Assembly (NCBI RefSeq): GCF_042680805.1
Contig: NZ_JBHUEM010000021.1
Coordinates: 41,513 to 105,512, forward strand
Direction of reading: 5' to 3'
Origin: Bacillus_CJ salitolerans
Lineage (GTDB): Bacteria > Bacillota > Bacilli > Bacillales > SA4
Length of the DNA: 64,000 nt
Each line of letters opens with the position of its first letter. Position 1 is the stretch's first letter. Below the pieces are notes generated by a model. It searched no databases and was not told the origin of the DNA. It was given only the letters and a program-made list of their open reading frames with translations. Shown here piece after piece: positions 41,723 to 51,058 of the stretch. The translations under genes and the position numbers were made by a program.

Positions 41723-42593
41723 AAATCTTTTTATTGCGGAGTGGTCCTTGGAATGAAAGAACAAGTCCACCTTCGCCTGCATATGTTCCTATGAGTGGCC
41801 CCATCTCGGTTAAGATTCCTTCTTTAAACGGATACTTATTTAATATTTCATTCAAGACGGCCTTTCCTTTTTCCTCACAATTACTGTGAGAAAGAGAAAT
41901 GGTCTTACCTTCATATTCATTTGTGTATTCACCAATCGAATCAATAAATTTTTTAAGGGCTTTTTTCTCGCCTCTTACCTTTTCAAACACTTCAATTTTC
42001 CCTTCCAAATCAACTCTAAGGGAGATACGAATATTGAGGGCACTAGCGATTGCCCCTTTAAATCGATCTAATCTTCCACCTTTAATAACATTCTCTAATG
42101 TATCTAACAGAATAAATGTATTCAGTTTTGGAATGGTTTCATTCAATGAGCGAACCACCTCATTAAACGTTTTCCCAGACACCAATTCCCTTGCAGCTTG
42201 AATAATTAAAAGAACCATTCCAGGTGAACCATTGCTTGAGTCAATCACTTCGATTGTACGGTCTGGCTGTTCCTCTAGAAGCATGTTCTTGGCAAGGACA
42301 GCACTATCATAAGTGCCACTTAAACCTTTAGAAATAGTGATGACAATTAGTTCCTCGTCTTTAGGGAATTTTTTATACGTTTCTAAAAAGTCATATGGTG
42401 CTGGGCAAGCAGACTTCGGTAGTTCCTTTGATTCTTTCATTTTACGATAAAACGTTTCGTTATCAAGGTTTACACCTGCTTTAAATTGTTCTTCACCAAA
42501 CTGTATATATAGAGGAACAATTTCAATCTTATATTTTTCTTGAATTTCTTTTGGTAAATCCGAAGAGCTATCTGTAATAATTCTTACTGCCAA
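41721..42593 (-). CDS. DegV family fatty-acid-binding protein
   Basis: A 290-residue protein of the DegV/FakB family. N-terminal IITDSSSDLPKEI and the central conserved block TFILLDTLENVIKGGRLDRFKG are diagnostic. FakB proteins present a fatty acid to the kinase FakA for phospholipid synthesis. It starts at TTG 42593 with a weak GTGGGTG ribosome site. It stands alone; no fakA is in the window. Confidence 0.92.
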   Translation of the reverse strand: MAVRIITDSSSDLPKEIQEKYKIEIVPLYIQFGEEQFKAGVNLDNETFYRKMKESKELPKSACPAPYDFLETYKKFPKDEELIVITISKGLSGTYDSAVLAKNMLLEEQPDRTIEVIDSSNGSPGMVLLIIQAARELVSGKTFNEVVRSLNETIPKLNTFILLDTLENVIKGGRLDRFKGAIASALNIRISLRVDLEGKIEVFEKVRGEKKALKKFIDSIGEYTNEYEGKTISLSHSNCEEKGKAVLNEILNKYPFKEGILTEMGPLIGTYAGEGGLVLSFQGPLRNKKI

Positions 42594-42706
42594 AACTATT
42601 CACCCACTTACTAATTTTGTGTTTAGAGAACTTATCGCTGTAAGTATTTTTCATAAAATCAGAAAGCATAAGTTTCTCGTGTTTACCTTTTCCGATGTTC
42701 CTGCGT

Positions 42707-42840
42707 AATCTGGCTCCAGCTCCCAGCCACTCGAGATCAAATAACCTATCATGAATAAAAGGGAAAACCATTCTTTTTTCATGACAGAACATTTGCTTGT
42801 CTTGGCTAAACGGGGCGCCCTGAGCCTTTTGTTCATAGTA
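42707..42840. repeat. Dispersed repeat, family A
   Basis: Head TCTGGCTCCAGCTCCCAGCC, then CACTCGAG, an inverted repeat CTATCATGAA / TTCATGACAG around a purine-rich stretch, and the tail GGGGCGCCCTGAGCCTTTTG. Nearly the same parts are at 44.7-44.9 kb. It explains most of the gap between DegV and the cshA promoter. Confidence 0.8.
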
Positions 42841-42877
42841 ACATAATTAAACCTTATTCGTTAGTTACGAATGACAG

Positions 42878-42906
42878 TTGTATAAAGGGAGTAGAAATGG
42901 TATGAT
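42878..42906 (+). promoter_or_regulatory. Sigma-A promoter of cshA
   Basis: TTGTAT (42878-42883), 17 bases, TATGAT (42901-42906). It implies a 5' leader of about 200 bases before the cshA start. Confidence 0.6.
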
Positions 42907-42957
42907 GAAATTTAGTGTTTGGAAAATGTTTCATGAACGAACTTTTTACAAATTCCT

Positions 42958-42981
42958 GCATTCCAAATAGGAATGCTTTTT
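42958..42981 (+). terminator. Terminator inside the cshA leader
   Basis: GCATTCC-aaata-GGAATGC followed by TTTTTCT. It lies about 45 bases after the expected transcription start and 135 bases before the cshA start codon, so it can attenuate transcription. Confidence 0.6.
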
Positions 42982-43116
42982 CTAATATAAGGTCAAAATA
43001 TGACAGTACTAGTATTACTTAAAAGATGGAATTTCATAAGGGTACGGAAATTGTAAAAGGTTGATTCCATTTAAACCATAAAAACACGTAATGAAAAAAC
43101 AAAGGAGAATGTTAGA

Positions 43117-44643
43117 TTGAGTAAATTTCAAGATTTAGGCATTAGTTCAGATTTAATGAGATCCATTAGCAAAATGGGGTTTGAGGAAGCAACACCTATT
43201 CAAACTCAAACAATCCCACTTGCTCTGGAAGGAAACGACGTCATTGGTCAAGCGCAAACTGGTACAGGGAAGACGGCAGCATTTGGAATTCCGCTAATTG
43301 AGAAAATTGATATTCGCCAAGAAAAGATACAAGGTATTGTAATCGCACCTACACGTGAGTTAGCCATTCAAGTATCTGAGGAATTATATAAAATTGGCTC
43401 TTCAAAGCGTGTACGTGTCCTTCCGATTTATGGAGGGCAGGATATTGGTCGTCAAATTCGCTCGTTAAAAAATAAGACACCACATATTATTGTTGGTACA
43501 CCGGGCCGTATCATTGACCACATTAACCGTAAGACTTTACGACTACAAAATATTGAAACAGTTGTTTTAGATGAAGCAGATGAAATGTTAAACATGGGCT
43601 TTATTGAGGATATTGAGTCCATTCTTTCTGAAATTGAAGGAGAGCGCCAAACGCTTCTATTCTCGGCTACAATGCCGGCACCAATTCAACGAATTGCAGA
43701 GCGTTTTATGAAAAACCCGCAAATTGTAAAGGTGAAAGCGAAAGAAGTAACAGTACCGAATATTCAACAGTATTTCGTGGAAGTACATGAGAAAACTAAA
43801 TTTGATGTATTAACAAGACTACTTGATATTCAATCCCCTGAGCTTGCGATTATTTTTGGTCGTACAAAAAGAAGAGTAGATGAATTATCAGAGGCGTTAA
43901 ACACGCGTGGATATGCTGCTGAGGGAATACATGGTGACATGACACAAGCAAAACGTATGTCTGTGTTGCGTCAATTTAAAGAAGGTACGATTGATATCCT
44001 AGTGGCAACAGATGTAGCGGCTCGTGGATTAGATATCTCTGGTGTTTCACACGTTTATAACTTTGATATCCCGCAAGATCCTGAAAGCTACGTACACAGA
44101 ATTGGCCGTACCGGAAGAGCTGGGAAAACAGGTGTGGCAATGTTGTTTGTTACATCTAGAGAGATGGGACAATTAAAAAACATCGAAAATACAACAAAAC
44201 GCAAAATGGATAAGATGAAGCCACCAACCATTGATGAAGCTCTTGAAGGTCAACAAAAGATGGTAGTTGAGAGAATTATTTCATCGTTAGAGGCAGAAAA
44301 TTTAGCTTACTATAAGAGAACTGCTGAAGAGCTCTTAGCTGAGCATGATTCAGTATCGATTGTAGCAGCAGCCCTAAAGCTCATGACAAAAGAGCCTGAT
44401 ACGACGCCTATTAAATTGACATCTGAGCCACCGGTTGTTGTAAAAGACCGAAAGCCAAAAGGTAAAGGTGGTTATGGACAAGGTGGAAGAGGCGGACGTG
44501 ACCGTGACTACAAAGGTAACCGTGAGGGTGGAAGAGATCGAAGCCGCTTTAAAGGATCTCGCCCATCTACAGGTGGTACAGCAGGTAGTACGAATAACAG
44601 AAGACCTCGCCGTGGCAGTACAAAACAGCAGCCACAGCAATAA
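43117..44643 (+). CDS. cshA: DEAD-box RNA helicase CshA
   Basis: A 508-residue ATP-dependent RNA helicase for mRNA turnover and ribosome assembly, a partner of the RNA degradosome in Firmicutes. Motifs: Q motif (GFEEATPIQTQTIPLAL), I AQTGTGKTAAF (46-56), Ia PTRELAIQ, II DEADEML, III SAT, V ATDVAARGLD, VI HRIGRTGRAGK. The C-terminus (about 440-508) is basic and Gly/Arg-rich (GGRGGRDRD, RRPRRGS), typical for RNA binding. It starts at TTG 43117 after AAAGGAGAATGTTAGA. Expression may be controlled by a leader terminator. Confidence 0.95.
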   Translation: MSKFQDLGISSDLMRSISKMGFEEATPIQTQTIPLALEGNDVIGQAQTGTGKTAAFGIPLIEKIDIRQEKIQGIVIAPTRELAIQVSEELYKIGSSKRVRVLPIYGGQDIGRQIRSLKNKTPHIIVGTPGRIIDHINRKTLRLQNIETVVLDEADEMLNMGFIEDIESILSEIEGERQTLLFSATMPAPIQRIAERFMKNPQIVKVKAKEVTVPNIQQYFVEVHEKTKFDVLTRLLDIQSPELAIIFGRTKRRVDELSEALNTRGYAAEGIHGDMTQAKRMSVLRQFKEGTIDILVATDVAARGLDISGVSHVYNFDIPQDPESYVHRIGRTGRAGKTGVAMLFVTSREMGQLKNIENTTKRKMDKMKPPTIDEALEGQQKMVVERIISSLEAENLAYYKRTAEELLAEHDSVSIVAAALKLMTKEPDTTPIKLTSEPPVVVKDRKPKGKGGYGQGGRGGRDRDYKGNREGGRDRSRFKGSRPSTGGTAGSTNNRRPRRGSTKQQPQQ

Positions 44644-44651
44644 GAACGGTA

Positions 44652-44686
44652 AAACACAGCACTTTTTGGGAGTGCTGTGTTTTTTT
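44652..44686 (+). terminator. Terminator after cshA
   Basis: AACACAGCACT / AGTGCTGTGTT with a T run. Confidence 0.9.
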
Positions 44687-44707
44687 ATACGTTAAGTGTT
44701 TAGTTTA

Positions 44708-44915
44708 TACAAGGTTCCGGCTAAATCTAGCTCCAGCGTCCGGCCAAGGATGAAATGGCGACGATTTTTGCCATTTCATCCTACTCGAGGCAAAAAGGAA
44801 AATCACTTTTTCCTTGGTCAAATATCCTGTCATGAATAAAAGGGAAAACCACCCTATTTTCATGACAGAACATTTGCTTTGCCTTAGGCTGAACGGGAAG
44901 CACTGAGCCTTTGGT
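44708..44915. repeat. Dispersed repeat, family A (longest simple copy)
   Basis: Head CTAGCTCCAGCGTCCGGCC, hairpin GGATGAAATGGC / GCCATTTCATCC, CTACTCGAGG, inverted repeat CTGTCATGAA / TTCATGACAG, tail CACTGAGCCTTTGG. It fills most of the space between cshA and mscL; no gene is visible in it. Confidence 0.8.
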
Positions 44916-45044
44916 TATGTGAAAAATTAATCAACTTTCTTTAGCAATAAGATAATTACTCAATAGATCTAAACCTACTACACAGGTCAAGCTGTCATAT
45001 CCCTCCTAGCAAGCCTCATACCTATAAGGGAGGAGGGGAGAAAG

Positions 45045-45545
45045 GTGAGATTTTTCCAAGACTTTAAAGAATTTGCCATGCGAGGGAATGTAATTGATAT
45101 GGGAATTGGAGTAATTATTGGGACGGCTTTTGGGAAAATTGTCGACTCGTTAGTTACGGATATATTAATGCCGCCAATTGGATTACTAGTAGGAAGCGTG
45201 GATTTCTCCAACCTATTTGTAAATTTAACAAATAGCCAATACCAGACGGTGTTAGAAGCAAAAGAAGCAGGCGCAGCTACCATTAATTATGGAATCTTTG
45301 TCAATACAGTCATTCATTTTATCATTGTTGCCTTTGCGACCTTTTTACTCATAAAACAAATGAATCGTCTGAAAAAAGCTCCAATTGAATCCATTACGAA
45401 AAAGGAATGTCCTCATTGCTTTACAAACATTCCTACTCTCGCTAAAAGGTGTCCGAACTGTACTACACACTTAAAGGAAATCCTAATTGAAAACTCTACA
45501 CCTGATGTGAACACACGTGCAAAACTTAAGATTCGTATCCGATAA
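45045..45545 (+). CDS. mscL: Large-conductance mechanosensitive channel with zinc ribbon
   Basis: A 166-residue MscL. TM1 and its N-terminal helix are in FKEFAMRGNVIDMGIGVIIG, TM2 is about 83-105 (FVNTVIHFIIVAFATFLLI). It opens under membrane tension to release solutes. After TM2 a tail of about 55 residues holds two CxxC pairs (KECPHCFTNIP, KRCPNCTTHL), a zinc-ribbon, in place of the usual helical bundle alone; such MscL variants occur in other phyla too. It starts at GTG 45045 after GGGAGAAAG. Confidence 0.93.
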   Translation: MRFFQDFKEFAMRGNVIDMGIGVIIGTAFGKIVDSLVTDILMPPIGLLVGSVDFSNLFVNLTNSQYQTVLEAKEAGAATINYGIFVNTVIHFIIVAFATFLLIKQMNRLKKAPIESITKKECPHCFTNIPTLAKRCPNCTTHLKEILIENSTPDVNTRAKLKIRIR

Positions 45546-45592
45546 AACGGGCTGGGACATACTACGAAAAAAGAGATAAAGTAGGTGTTACA

Positions 45593-46558
45593 TTGACTAT
45601 TGTTAGACTTGGTTATGTGGCAATGAGTGTTCATTTGCAAAATTGCTCCCCATCCCAAACAATGACCTTTGCCCAATTTCAGCGTATAAAAAATCGTGAA
45701 GCAGCCATTGAAAAGCTAGAAAAAATTGCAGCCTCCAATTTGGAAAATTGCCTCCGCCTACTGAAGCATAATGTTGCCCATGATATTTCATTCTTTCGAC
45801 TTAGCTCCAAGCTGATTCCTCTAGCTAACCATGAGGAACTAAATGATTGGAGATATATGAGACCCCTAAAAGAGCCACTTTTAAGGCTAGGGGAATGGAT
45901 AGATAAGTACTCGATGCGAATTGATTTTCATCCAGACCATTTTGTTATATTAAATTCACCTGATGTAGAATTGTTAAACCAGTCGATAAAGACTCTAAGT
46001 ATGCATGAGGCCTTATTGAAAGGGATGAACGTAGATCTTGAGCACCGTTGTGTCATGCATATTGGGGGTGGGTATAATGATAAAGAGAAGGCATTAGAAC
46101 AGTTTATTCATAATTGGCAGTATGTTCCTCACTCAATCCAAAAAATGATCATGCTTGAAAATGACGACGTGACGTTTCATCTTCGCGATACACTATATCT
46201 TTGTGAGAAATTAGGAATTCCACTTGTCTTTGATTATCATCACCACCTCGCGAATTTCGAGCATGAACATTGGGAAGATGATTGGGAAAGAGTTACAAAT
46301 ACTTGGTCCACATCCCCCTTACCACTCAAAGTACATATTAGTTCACCTCGAGACGCCAAAGATTTTCGTGCTCACGCTGACTATATTGATCCAAAGAACT
46401 TACTCGAATTTCTAGAGAAGGTTAAGGGCTCAGTCAAACATATAGATTGTATGATTGAAGCAAAGAAAAAGGATGATGCCTTATTTAAACTCATGAGTGA
46501 TTTGAAACAGGAAAAGTATATTGAAATCATAAATGAGTCGACGTTTAAGATTCATTAA
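45593..46558 (+). CDS. uvsE: UV damage endonuclease UvsE
   Basis: A 321-residue TIM-barrel endonuclease that nicks 5' to UV photoproducts. N-terminal VRLGYVAMSVHLQNCSPSQT and metal-binding stretches MHIGGGYNDKEKAL, MLENDDVTFH, VFDYHHHLANF and KVHISSPRDAK match the family. It starts at TTG after AAAGTAGGTGTTACA. It may be transcribed with mscL, 47 bases upstream. Confidence 0.94.
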   Translation: MTIVRLGYVAMSVHLQNCSPSQTMTFAQFQRIKNREAAIEKLEKIAASNLENCLRLLKHNVAHDISFFRLSSKLIPLANHEELNDWRYMRPLKEPLLRLGEWIDKYSMRIDFHPDHFVILNSPDVELLNQSIKTLSMHEALLKGMNVDLEHRCVMHIGGGYNDKEKALEQFIHNWQYVPHSIQKMIMLENDDVTFHLRDTLYLCEKLGIPLVFDYHHHLANFEHEHWEDDWERVTNTWSTSPLPLKVHISSPRDAKDFRAHADYIDPKNLLEFLEKVKGSVKHIDCMIEAKKKDDALFKLMSDLKQEKYIEIINESTFKIH

Positions 46559-46561
46559 TTA

Positions 46562-46740
46562 GCCCAGCCCCTATAAAGGGGTTTTTATATGTAATTGAGC
46601 ACTATAAACGTAATGTCATAGGGTGAAAGGGACTAACTTGGAGATAAGTTAGTTGCTTAAGATGAACCAAGGACGGCGAGCATTTTGTTCTATCAAAAGG
46701 ATATTTTTGGTATAGTTAGAGGAGATATTGTGAAATAGGA
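46562..46740. other. Intergenic region with short hairpin and repeat trace
   Basis: CCCC-tataaa-GGGG-TTTTTA near 46568-46590 probably ends uvsE. GGACGGCGAGCATTTTGTTC near 46671 looks like the decayed tail of a family A repeat. No gene is visible. Confidence 0.35.
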
Positions 46741-46749
46741 GAGTATATT

Positions 46750-47229
46750 GTGAGAAAAGAACCTTCCAATTCATTGAGTATAAAAGCATTAACCGTCTGG
46801 AGAATTACCGCCGCAATGAATATGGCGATTTTCTTCGCTATTATTGTAGCTTTTATTATTGTTTCGTTTATTTTTACTTTGCCATTTTGGATTAGTGTAG
46901 TTTTACTGTTTCTATGGTTAGTCCTTGCGATTTTCTTTATTGGCTTTTATCCAAGGATTCAGTGGAGAAGATGGAAATATGATGTGTTTGAATCGGAAGT
47001 TGAGATTCAGCATGGAGTATTTTTTGTGAAAAGAACACTTGTTCCTATGGTTCGTGTCCAACATGTTGATACGGTTCATGGACCATTATTGAGAAGATTT
47101 AAACTAGCATCGGTAACTATTTCTACTGCAGCCACTATTCATGAAATTCCTGCTCTAGAAGAAGAGGAGGCAGATTTACTGCGGGATCAAATTTCAAAGC
47201 TAGCGAGGGTGGTTGAGCATGATGAATGA
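46750..47229 (+). CDS. ydbS: PH-domain membrane protein YdbS
   Basis: A 159-residue protein with two membrane helices (about 26-72) and one bacterial PH domain (bPH2/DUF304; EIQHGVFFVKRTLVPMVRVQ, HVDTVHGPLLRRF). In B. subtilis YdbS and YdbT confer resistance to some bacteriocins; the mechanism is not known. It starts at GTG after AGGAGAGTATATT. The end overlaps ydbT by 11 bases. Confidence 0.92.
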   Translation: MRKEPSNSLSIKALTVWRITAAMNMAIFFAIIVAFIIVSFIFTLPFWISVVLLFLWLVLAIFFIGFYPRIQWRRWKYDVFESEVEIQHGVFFVKRTLVPMVRVQHVDTVHGPLLRRFKLASVTISTAATIHEIPALEEEEADLLRDQISKLARVVEHDE

Positions 47230-48649
47230 ACCGAGAAGACTCCACCCAGTAGCGGCACTTCTGCGATTTTTGAGATCACTTCGTGAACTTGCTGTTCCAC
47301 TATTAATTTTTGTTTTTATTGGAGGGGGAAATGATGGCAGATTTTTTAGTCTACTCTACATTATGGGAATCATGTTATTAATTGTAGGATTTTTAGTTTA
47401 TGGTATTTTGTCTTGGTACTTATATACATATCGGATTGAAGATGGAGAATTACGAATTGAACATGGAGTACTGGTTAGAAAGAAACGATATATACCGGTT
47501 GAGCGAATCCAAACGATTGATATTTCTGCTGGGATTATTCAACGACTATTTGGCCTCGTCAAAGTTCAGGTGGAAACGGCAGGTGGTGGAAATGAGGCAG
47601 AAGCCGTTCTTTCCGCAATTACTGCTACAGAGGCAGAGCAACTACGTAGCATGCTGCTAAGTGAAAAGAAAGAGAATATTGACAAAGAAGAAGAACATAG
47701 CGAAGTTTTTACCCTTCTTCCTAAGGATTTGTTTATCATGGCATCCACATCAGGTGGAATAGGGGTAGTTTTTTCTGCTGTCTTTGCTTTTATCACTCAA
47801 TTTGATGAGCTTTTGCCAGATGACTATCTTCTCAGTGTGACAGAAGAAGTTATAAAATCCGGGGTTGTTTTTGTCACGTTTAGTGGTTTTCTAGTTCTTA
47901 TACTTGCATGGATTATTTCTGTTATAAGCACAGCTATTAAATACGGGAAATACACCCTGATCAAAAAAGGGAATGAATTGTTAATAACAAGAGGACTCTT
48001 GGAAAAAAGGGAGTTGACGATACCGTTACATCGAGTTCAAGCGGTTCGAATACAGGAAAATATCATTCGTCAACTGTTCGGGTTTGCCTCTGTTTATATT
48101 GAGGTTGCCGGAGGGGCAATGGAGAAGAGTGAAGAGTATTCGACCTTTCTTTTACCTATCGTTAAAAAGAGTGAGATTAAGAACCATTTATTGTTATTTA
48201 CACCTGAATTTTTTAGTAAGGATGAACAGTTCCAGCCTCTGCCTATTCGAGCGAGGAAGCGTTTTCTATTCAGAACGACGTTTCCGAGTATCGTTGCTGC
48301 TGCACTAATCAGTTGGTTTTTCCCTCCTTGGGGCTATATTAGTATAGTATTAATACCACTCGCTCTCCTATTGGGCAATAGAATGTTCCGTGAAAGTGGA
48401 TGGTTATTAATGCAAAACAGGCTGTCGTTACGTTTTAGATTTATTAATCGCCATACGGTTTTAGCAAAAAAGAACCGTATCCAGTCTTTTAATCTTGTTC
48501 ATTCGTTTTTCCAAAGGAAAAATAGGCTTACCTCGATTGTTATATCTGTACAGTCTAAAATGGCAGGCAAGCATTTTAAAGTAGTTGATGTTGATGAAGA
48601 CGACGGCTATGAGTTATTTAAATGGTATTCTTATGAAAAATTTGAATAA
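47219..48649 (+). CDS. ydbT: PH-domain membrane protein YdbT
   Basis: A 476-residue protein with several membrane helices and three bacterial PH2 domains (first: RIEHGVLVRKKRYIPVERIQ; second: ITRGLLEKRELTIPLHRVQA; third: RFRFINRHTVLAKKNRIQS). It works with YdbS. ATG 47219 has GAGGGTGG upstream within the end of ydbS; ATG 47222 is equally possible. It ends at a bidirectional terminator. Confidence 0.92.
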   Translation: MMNEPRRLHPVAALLRFLRSLRELAVPLLIFVFIGGGNDGRFFSLLYIMGIMLLIVGFLVYGILSWYLYTYRIEDGELRIEHGVLVRKKRYIPVERIQTIDISAGIIQRLFGLVKVQVETAGGGNEAEAVLSAITATEAEQLRSMLLSEKKENIDKEEEHSEVFTLLPKDLFIMASTSGGIGVVFSAVFAFITQFDELLPDDYLLSVTEEVIKSGVVFVTFSGFLVLILAWIISVISTAIKYGKYTLIKKGNELLITRGLLEKRELTIPLHRVQAVRIQENIIRQLFGFASVYIEVAGGAMEKSEEYSTFLLPIVKKSEIKNHLLLFTPEFFSKDEQFQPLPIRARKRFLFRTTFPSIVAAALISWFFPPWGYISIVLIPLALLLGNRMFRESGWLLMQNRLSLRFRFINRHTVLAKKNRIQSFNLVHSFFQRKNRLTSIVISVQSKMAGKHFKVVDVDEDDGYELFKWYSYEKFE

Positions 48650-48684
48650 AAAAGTGTAGAGAAGCAGCTTCTCTACACTTTTTT
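48647..48684. terminator. Bidirectional terminator between ydbT and the rhomboid gene
   Basis: AAAAAGTGTAGAGAA-gcagc-TTCTCTACACTTTTT, overlapping both 3' ends. Confidence 0.9.
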
Positions 48685-49420
48685 ATTTTGAAAGGAAGCC
48701 AAAGAGCACTAAGATGCCTAGGACAATCCAAAATATCGCAGTTTTATCAAACCGTTTAGGAAGTATCTGTTTCAATGCTTTTATGTTAAAAGAAGGTGTC
48801 GATGATGAAGCATAGCTATAGGAATAGGAGCCTACTCGTTTCGGTAACAAAAAGGGTGCGATGATTGCCCCGCCAATAAATCCGAAAATATGACCGATAA
48901 TATTGATATTTCCTCCAGAAAACGACATAATGATTCCAATAATTAATATCGTCAAAATGATTTGGGAATTCGCTCGGTCAATTAAATCCTTGCGATAAAA
49001 CACCATGTAAAGGTAGGCTCCGAATAAACCATATATCGCTCCAGACGCCCCCACATGACTAAAATGAGAGTGTTCAAGGAATAGAGTGGCAATGTTTGCG
49101 ACTAATCCTGAACCAATGTATAGAATCAGAAACTTCAAAGTACCTAACATTTTCTCTAGTGCTGGACCGAACAAAACAAGCGAGAACGAATTAAATAACA
49201 CATGACTGAAACTAGCATGAAGTAAAATGGGAGTAAATAAACGCCACCATTCACCTTGCTCGATGAACATGTTATACCCGACCATGATTTCGAGTAAATA
49301 CAGTCCTCCAGGTAAACGGAAATTAATCCAAACCCACAATATGAAATGAATAGCAACTAAAAATGATACAATAGGATAAAACCTGAGGAAGGTACGAAAA
49401 TTTTCAGTTCGCAAAAACAT
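48683..49420 (-). CDS. ydcA: Rhomboid family intramembrane serine protease
   Basis: A 245-residue protein with six or seven membrane helices. The catalytic serine is in HVGASGAIYGLFGA and the catalytic histidine in NIIGHIFGFIGGA; the loop 1 region contains GEWWRLFTPILLHASFSH. It cuts transmembrane substrates within the membrane. The start ATG follows AAAAGGAGTACTCTAAT. Same place and orientation as B. subtilis ydcA, upstream of and divergent from acpS. Confidence 0.93.
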   Translation of the reverse strand: MFLRTENFRTFLRFYPIVSFLVAIHFILWVWINFRLPGGLYLLEIMVGYNMFIEQGEWWRLFTPILLHASFSHVLFNSFSLVLFGPALEKMLGTLKFLILYIGSGLVANIATLFLEHSHFSHVGASGAIYGLFGAYLYMVFYRKDLIDRANSQIILTILIIGIIMSFSGGNINIIGHIFGFIGGAIIAPFLLPKRVGSYSYSYASSSTPSFNIKALKQILPKRFDKTAIFWIVLGILVLFGFLSK

Positions 49421-49605
49421 ATTAGAGTACTCCTTTTCTACTTATTTATTGCATGTAGCTTTTGTGGTTAGATTAACATATTTGTCTAGGGAGAATAGGA
49501 AAGAGTATCCGAGACATTTGTAACTTTTGTTTTTAATACTAACATATGTAAAGAGTATAGACATACATGATAGCTTTTAATAAATCGATAGTGGGAGGGA
49601 TGAAA

Positions 49606-49962
49606 ATGATCAAAGGGATTGGAATTGATATTATAGAAATTAGTAGGATCGAGAAATTACTTCAAAATGTAAAGTTTACCGACCGAATACTGACAGCGAA
49701 AGAGAAGGAACATTTTGTAGCTTTAGAAGGGAAGAGGAAGAGCGAATACGTGGCAGGAAGGTTTGCGGCAAAAGAAGCTTTTTCGAAGGCTATGGGTACT
49801 GGAATCGGTAAAGAGCTTAGCTTTTTAGATATAGAGGTTTCGAAGGATTCACTCGGAAAGCCTTACTTTTCACGTCCTCATATGGAGAATGTCCACTTAT
49901 CCATCTCTCATAGTAAGGAATATGCGGTTGCACAAGTAATTATTGAAAGCTCGTCAAGCTAG
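49606..49962 (+). CDS. acpS: Holo-[acyl-carrier-protein] synthase
   Basis: A 118-residue phosphopantetheinyl transferase that activates acyl carrier protein for fatty-acid synthesis. Motifs GIGIDIIEISRIEKLL and GRFAAKEAFSKAMGTGIG and SISHSKEYAVAQV are complete. I chose ATG 49606, 6 bases after GGGAGGG; an ATG two codons before touches the ribosome site. Conserved neighbourhood acpS-ydcC-alr. Confidence 0.96.
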   Translation: MIKGIGIDIIEISRIEKLLQNVKFTDRILTAKEKEHFVALEGKRKSEYVAGRFAAKEAFSKAMGTGIGKELSFLDIEVSKDSLGKPYFSRPHMENVHLSISHSKEYAVAQVIIESSSS

Positions 49963-49978
49963 TCTGCATATTCGGATA

Positions 49979-50030
49979 CTTTGTCTCATATATTCATATT
50001 GCGAATCAATTTTTCAAGTATGAGACAAAG
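49979..50030 (+). promoter_or_regulatory. Inverted repeat in the ydcC leader
   Basis: CTTTGTCTCATA (49979-49990) and TATGAGACAAAG (50019-50030) are perfect 12-base arms 28 bases apart. The second arm runs into the ribosome site AAAGGGG of ydcC, so it could limit translation or end acpS transcription. Confidence 0.45.
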
Positions 50031-50041
50031 GGGTTGAAGAC

Positions 50042-51058
50042 ATGAGGAAGAAGTTAGGTGTGTTTTTACTAGCCATGCTAGTTGTCCTTGCTTTGGCAGG
50101 GTGTGGGGAAAAAAGTCAGGCGGATGTTGTAAAGTCATTGGAAGCAAAGATGGAAGAAATGTCTGGTTATAAAGCGAATGCAACGATGACATTAAAAACA
50201 GGTAGTGAAGAACAAGTCTATGAAGTAGAGATTTGGCACAGTAAACCACATTATTACCGCGTAAATTTGAAAAATACTCAAAAAGAACAGAGCCAAATGA
50301 TTTTACGAAATGATGAGGGTGTATTTGTATTAACGCCAGCCTTAAATAAAAGCTTCCGCTTCCAAAGTGATTGGCCACAGAATAGCAGTCAAGCGTATCT
50401 TTATGAATCACTTGTAAAAGACATATTAAGGGATCCAGAAGCGGTATTTACAGCCAACGACAATCACTATGTGTTTGAAACAAAAACGAATTATAAAAAC
50501 AATAAAGCACTTCCTGTTCAGGAAATTACGCTTAACAAGAGTGATCTAACACCTGCTACTGTAAAGGTGATGGACCCAGATCGCAATCCATTATTACAAG
50601 TAGACTTTACAAGCATTGAATTAAATGCAAGCTTTGATGAAGGCGCATTTGATATGCAGCGTAATATGACAGGAGCTCAAATGGAAGTTCCTACGATGGC
50701 AAGTGGTTCGGTCGAAGGACCTCTGCAAGTATTATATCCATTCGATATTCCAGAAGGTGTAGCATTAATTGGAGAGAAAGAAATGGAAACTGAGAATGGT
50801 AAGCGTGTCATTTTAACATATGGCGGAGAGGATAAATCCTTTACCCTTATTCAAGAGCGTGCTCGTATTGCTGATGTGGCTACTACATCTTCTGTAAGCG
50901 GGGAACCAGTAGACCTTGGCTTTACAGTAGGTGCACTTTCTGATAGTTCAGTTGCTTGGTCTCATAACGGGGTAGACTTCCTCCTAGCCTCGAATAATTT
51001 AACTCAAGAAGAGTTGTTAATGGTTGCTAGATCTGTCCAAGGTCAATCCATAAAGTGA
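50042..51058 (+). CDS. ydcC: LolA-like sporulation lipoprotein YdcC
   Basis: A 338-residue lipoprotein with a signal peptide and lipobox LALAGC (Cys about 21). The rest is a LolA/LppX-type curved sheet (YKANATMTLKTGS, VYEVEIWHSKPHYYRV, RVILTYGGEDKSFTLIQE). In B. subtilis ydcC belongs to the mother-cell sigma-E regulon; it may carry lipids. The start ATG lies after AAAGGGGTTGAAGAC. Located between acpS and alr as in B. subtilis. Confidence 0.92.
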   Translation: MRKKLGVFLLAMLVVLALAGCGEKSQADVVKSLEAKMEEMSGYKANATMTLKTGSEEQVYEVEIWHSKPHYYRVNLKNTQKEQSQMILRNDEGVFVLTPALNKSFRFQSDWPQNSSQAYLYESLVKDILRDPEAVFTANDNHYVFETKTNYKNNKALPVQEITLNKSDLTPATVKVMDPDRNPLLQVDFTSIELNASFDEGAFDMQRNMTGAQMEVPTMASGSVEGPLQVLYPFDIPEGVALIGEKEMETENGKRVILTYGGEDKSFTLIQERARIADVATTSSVSGEPVDLGFTVGALSDSSVAWSHNGVDFLLASNNLTQEELLMVARSVQGQSIK

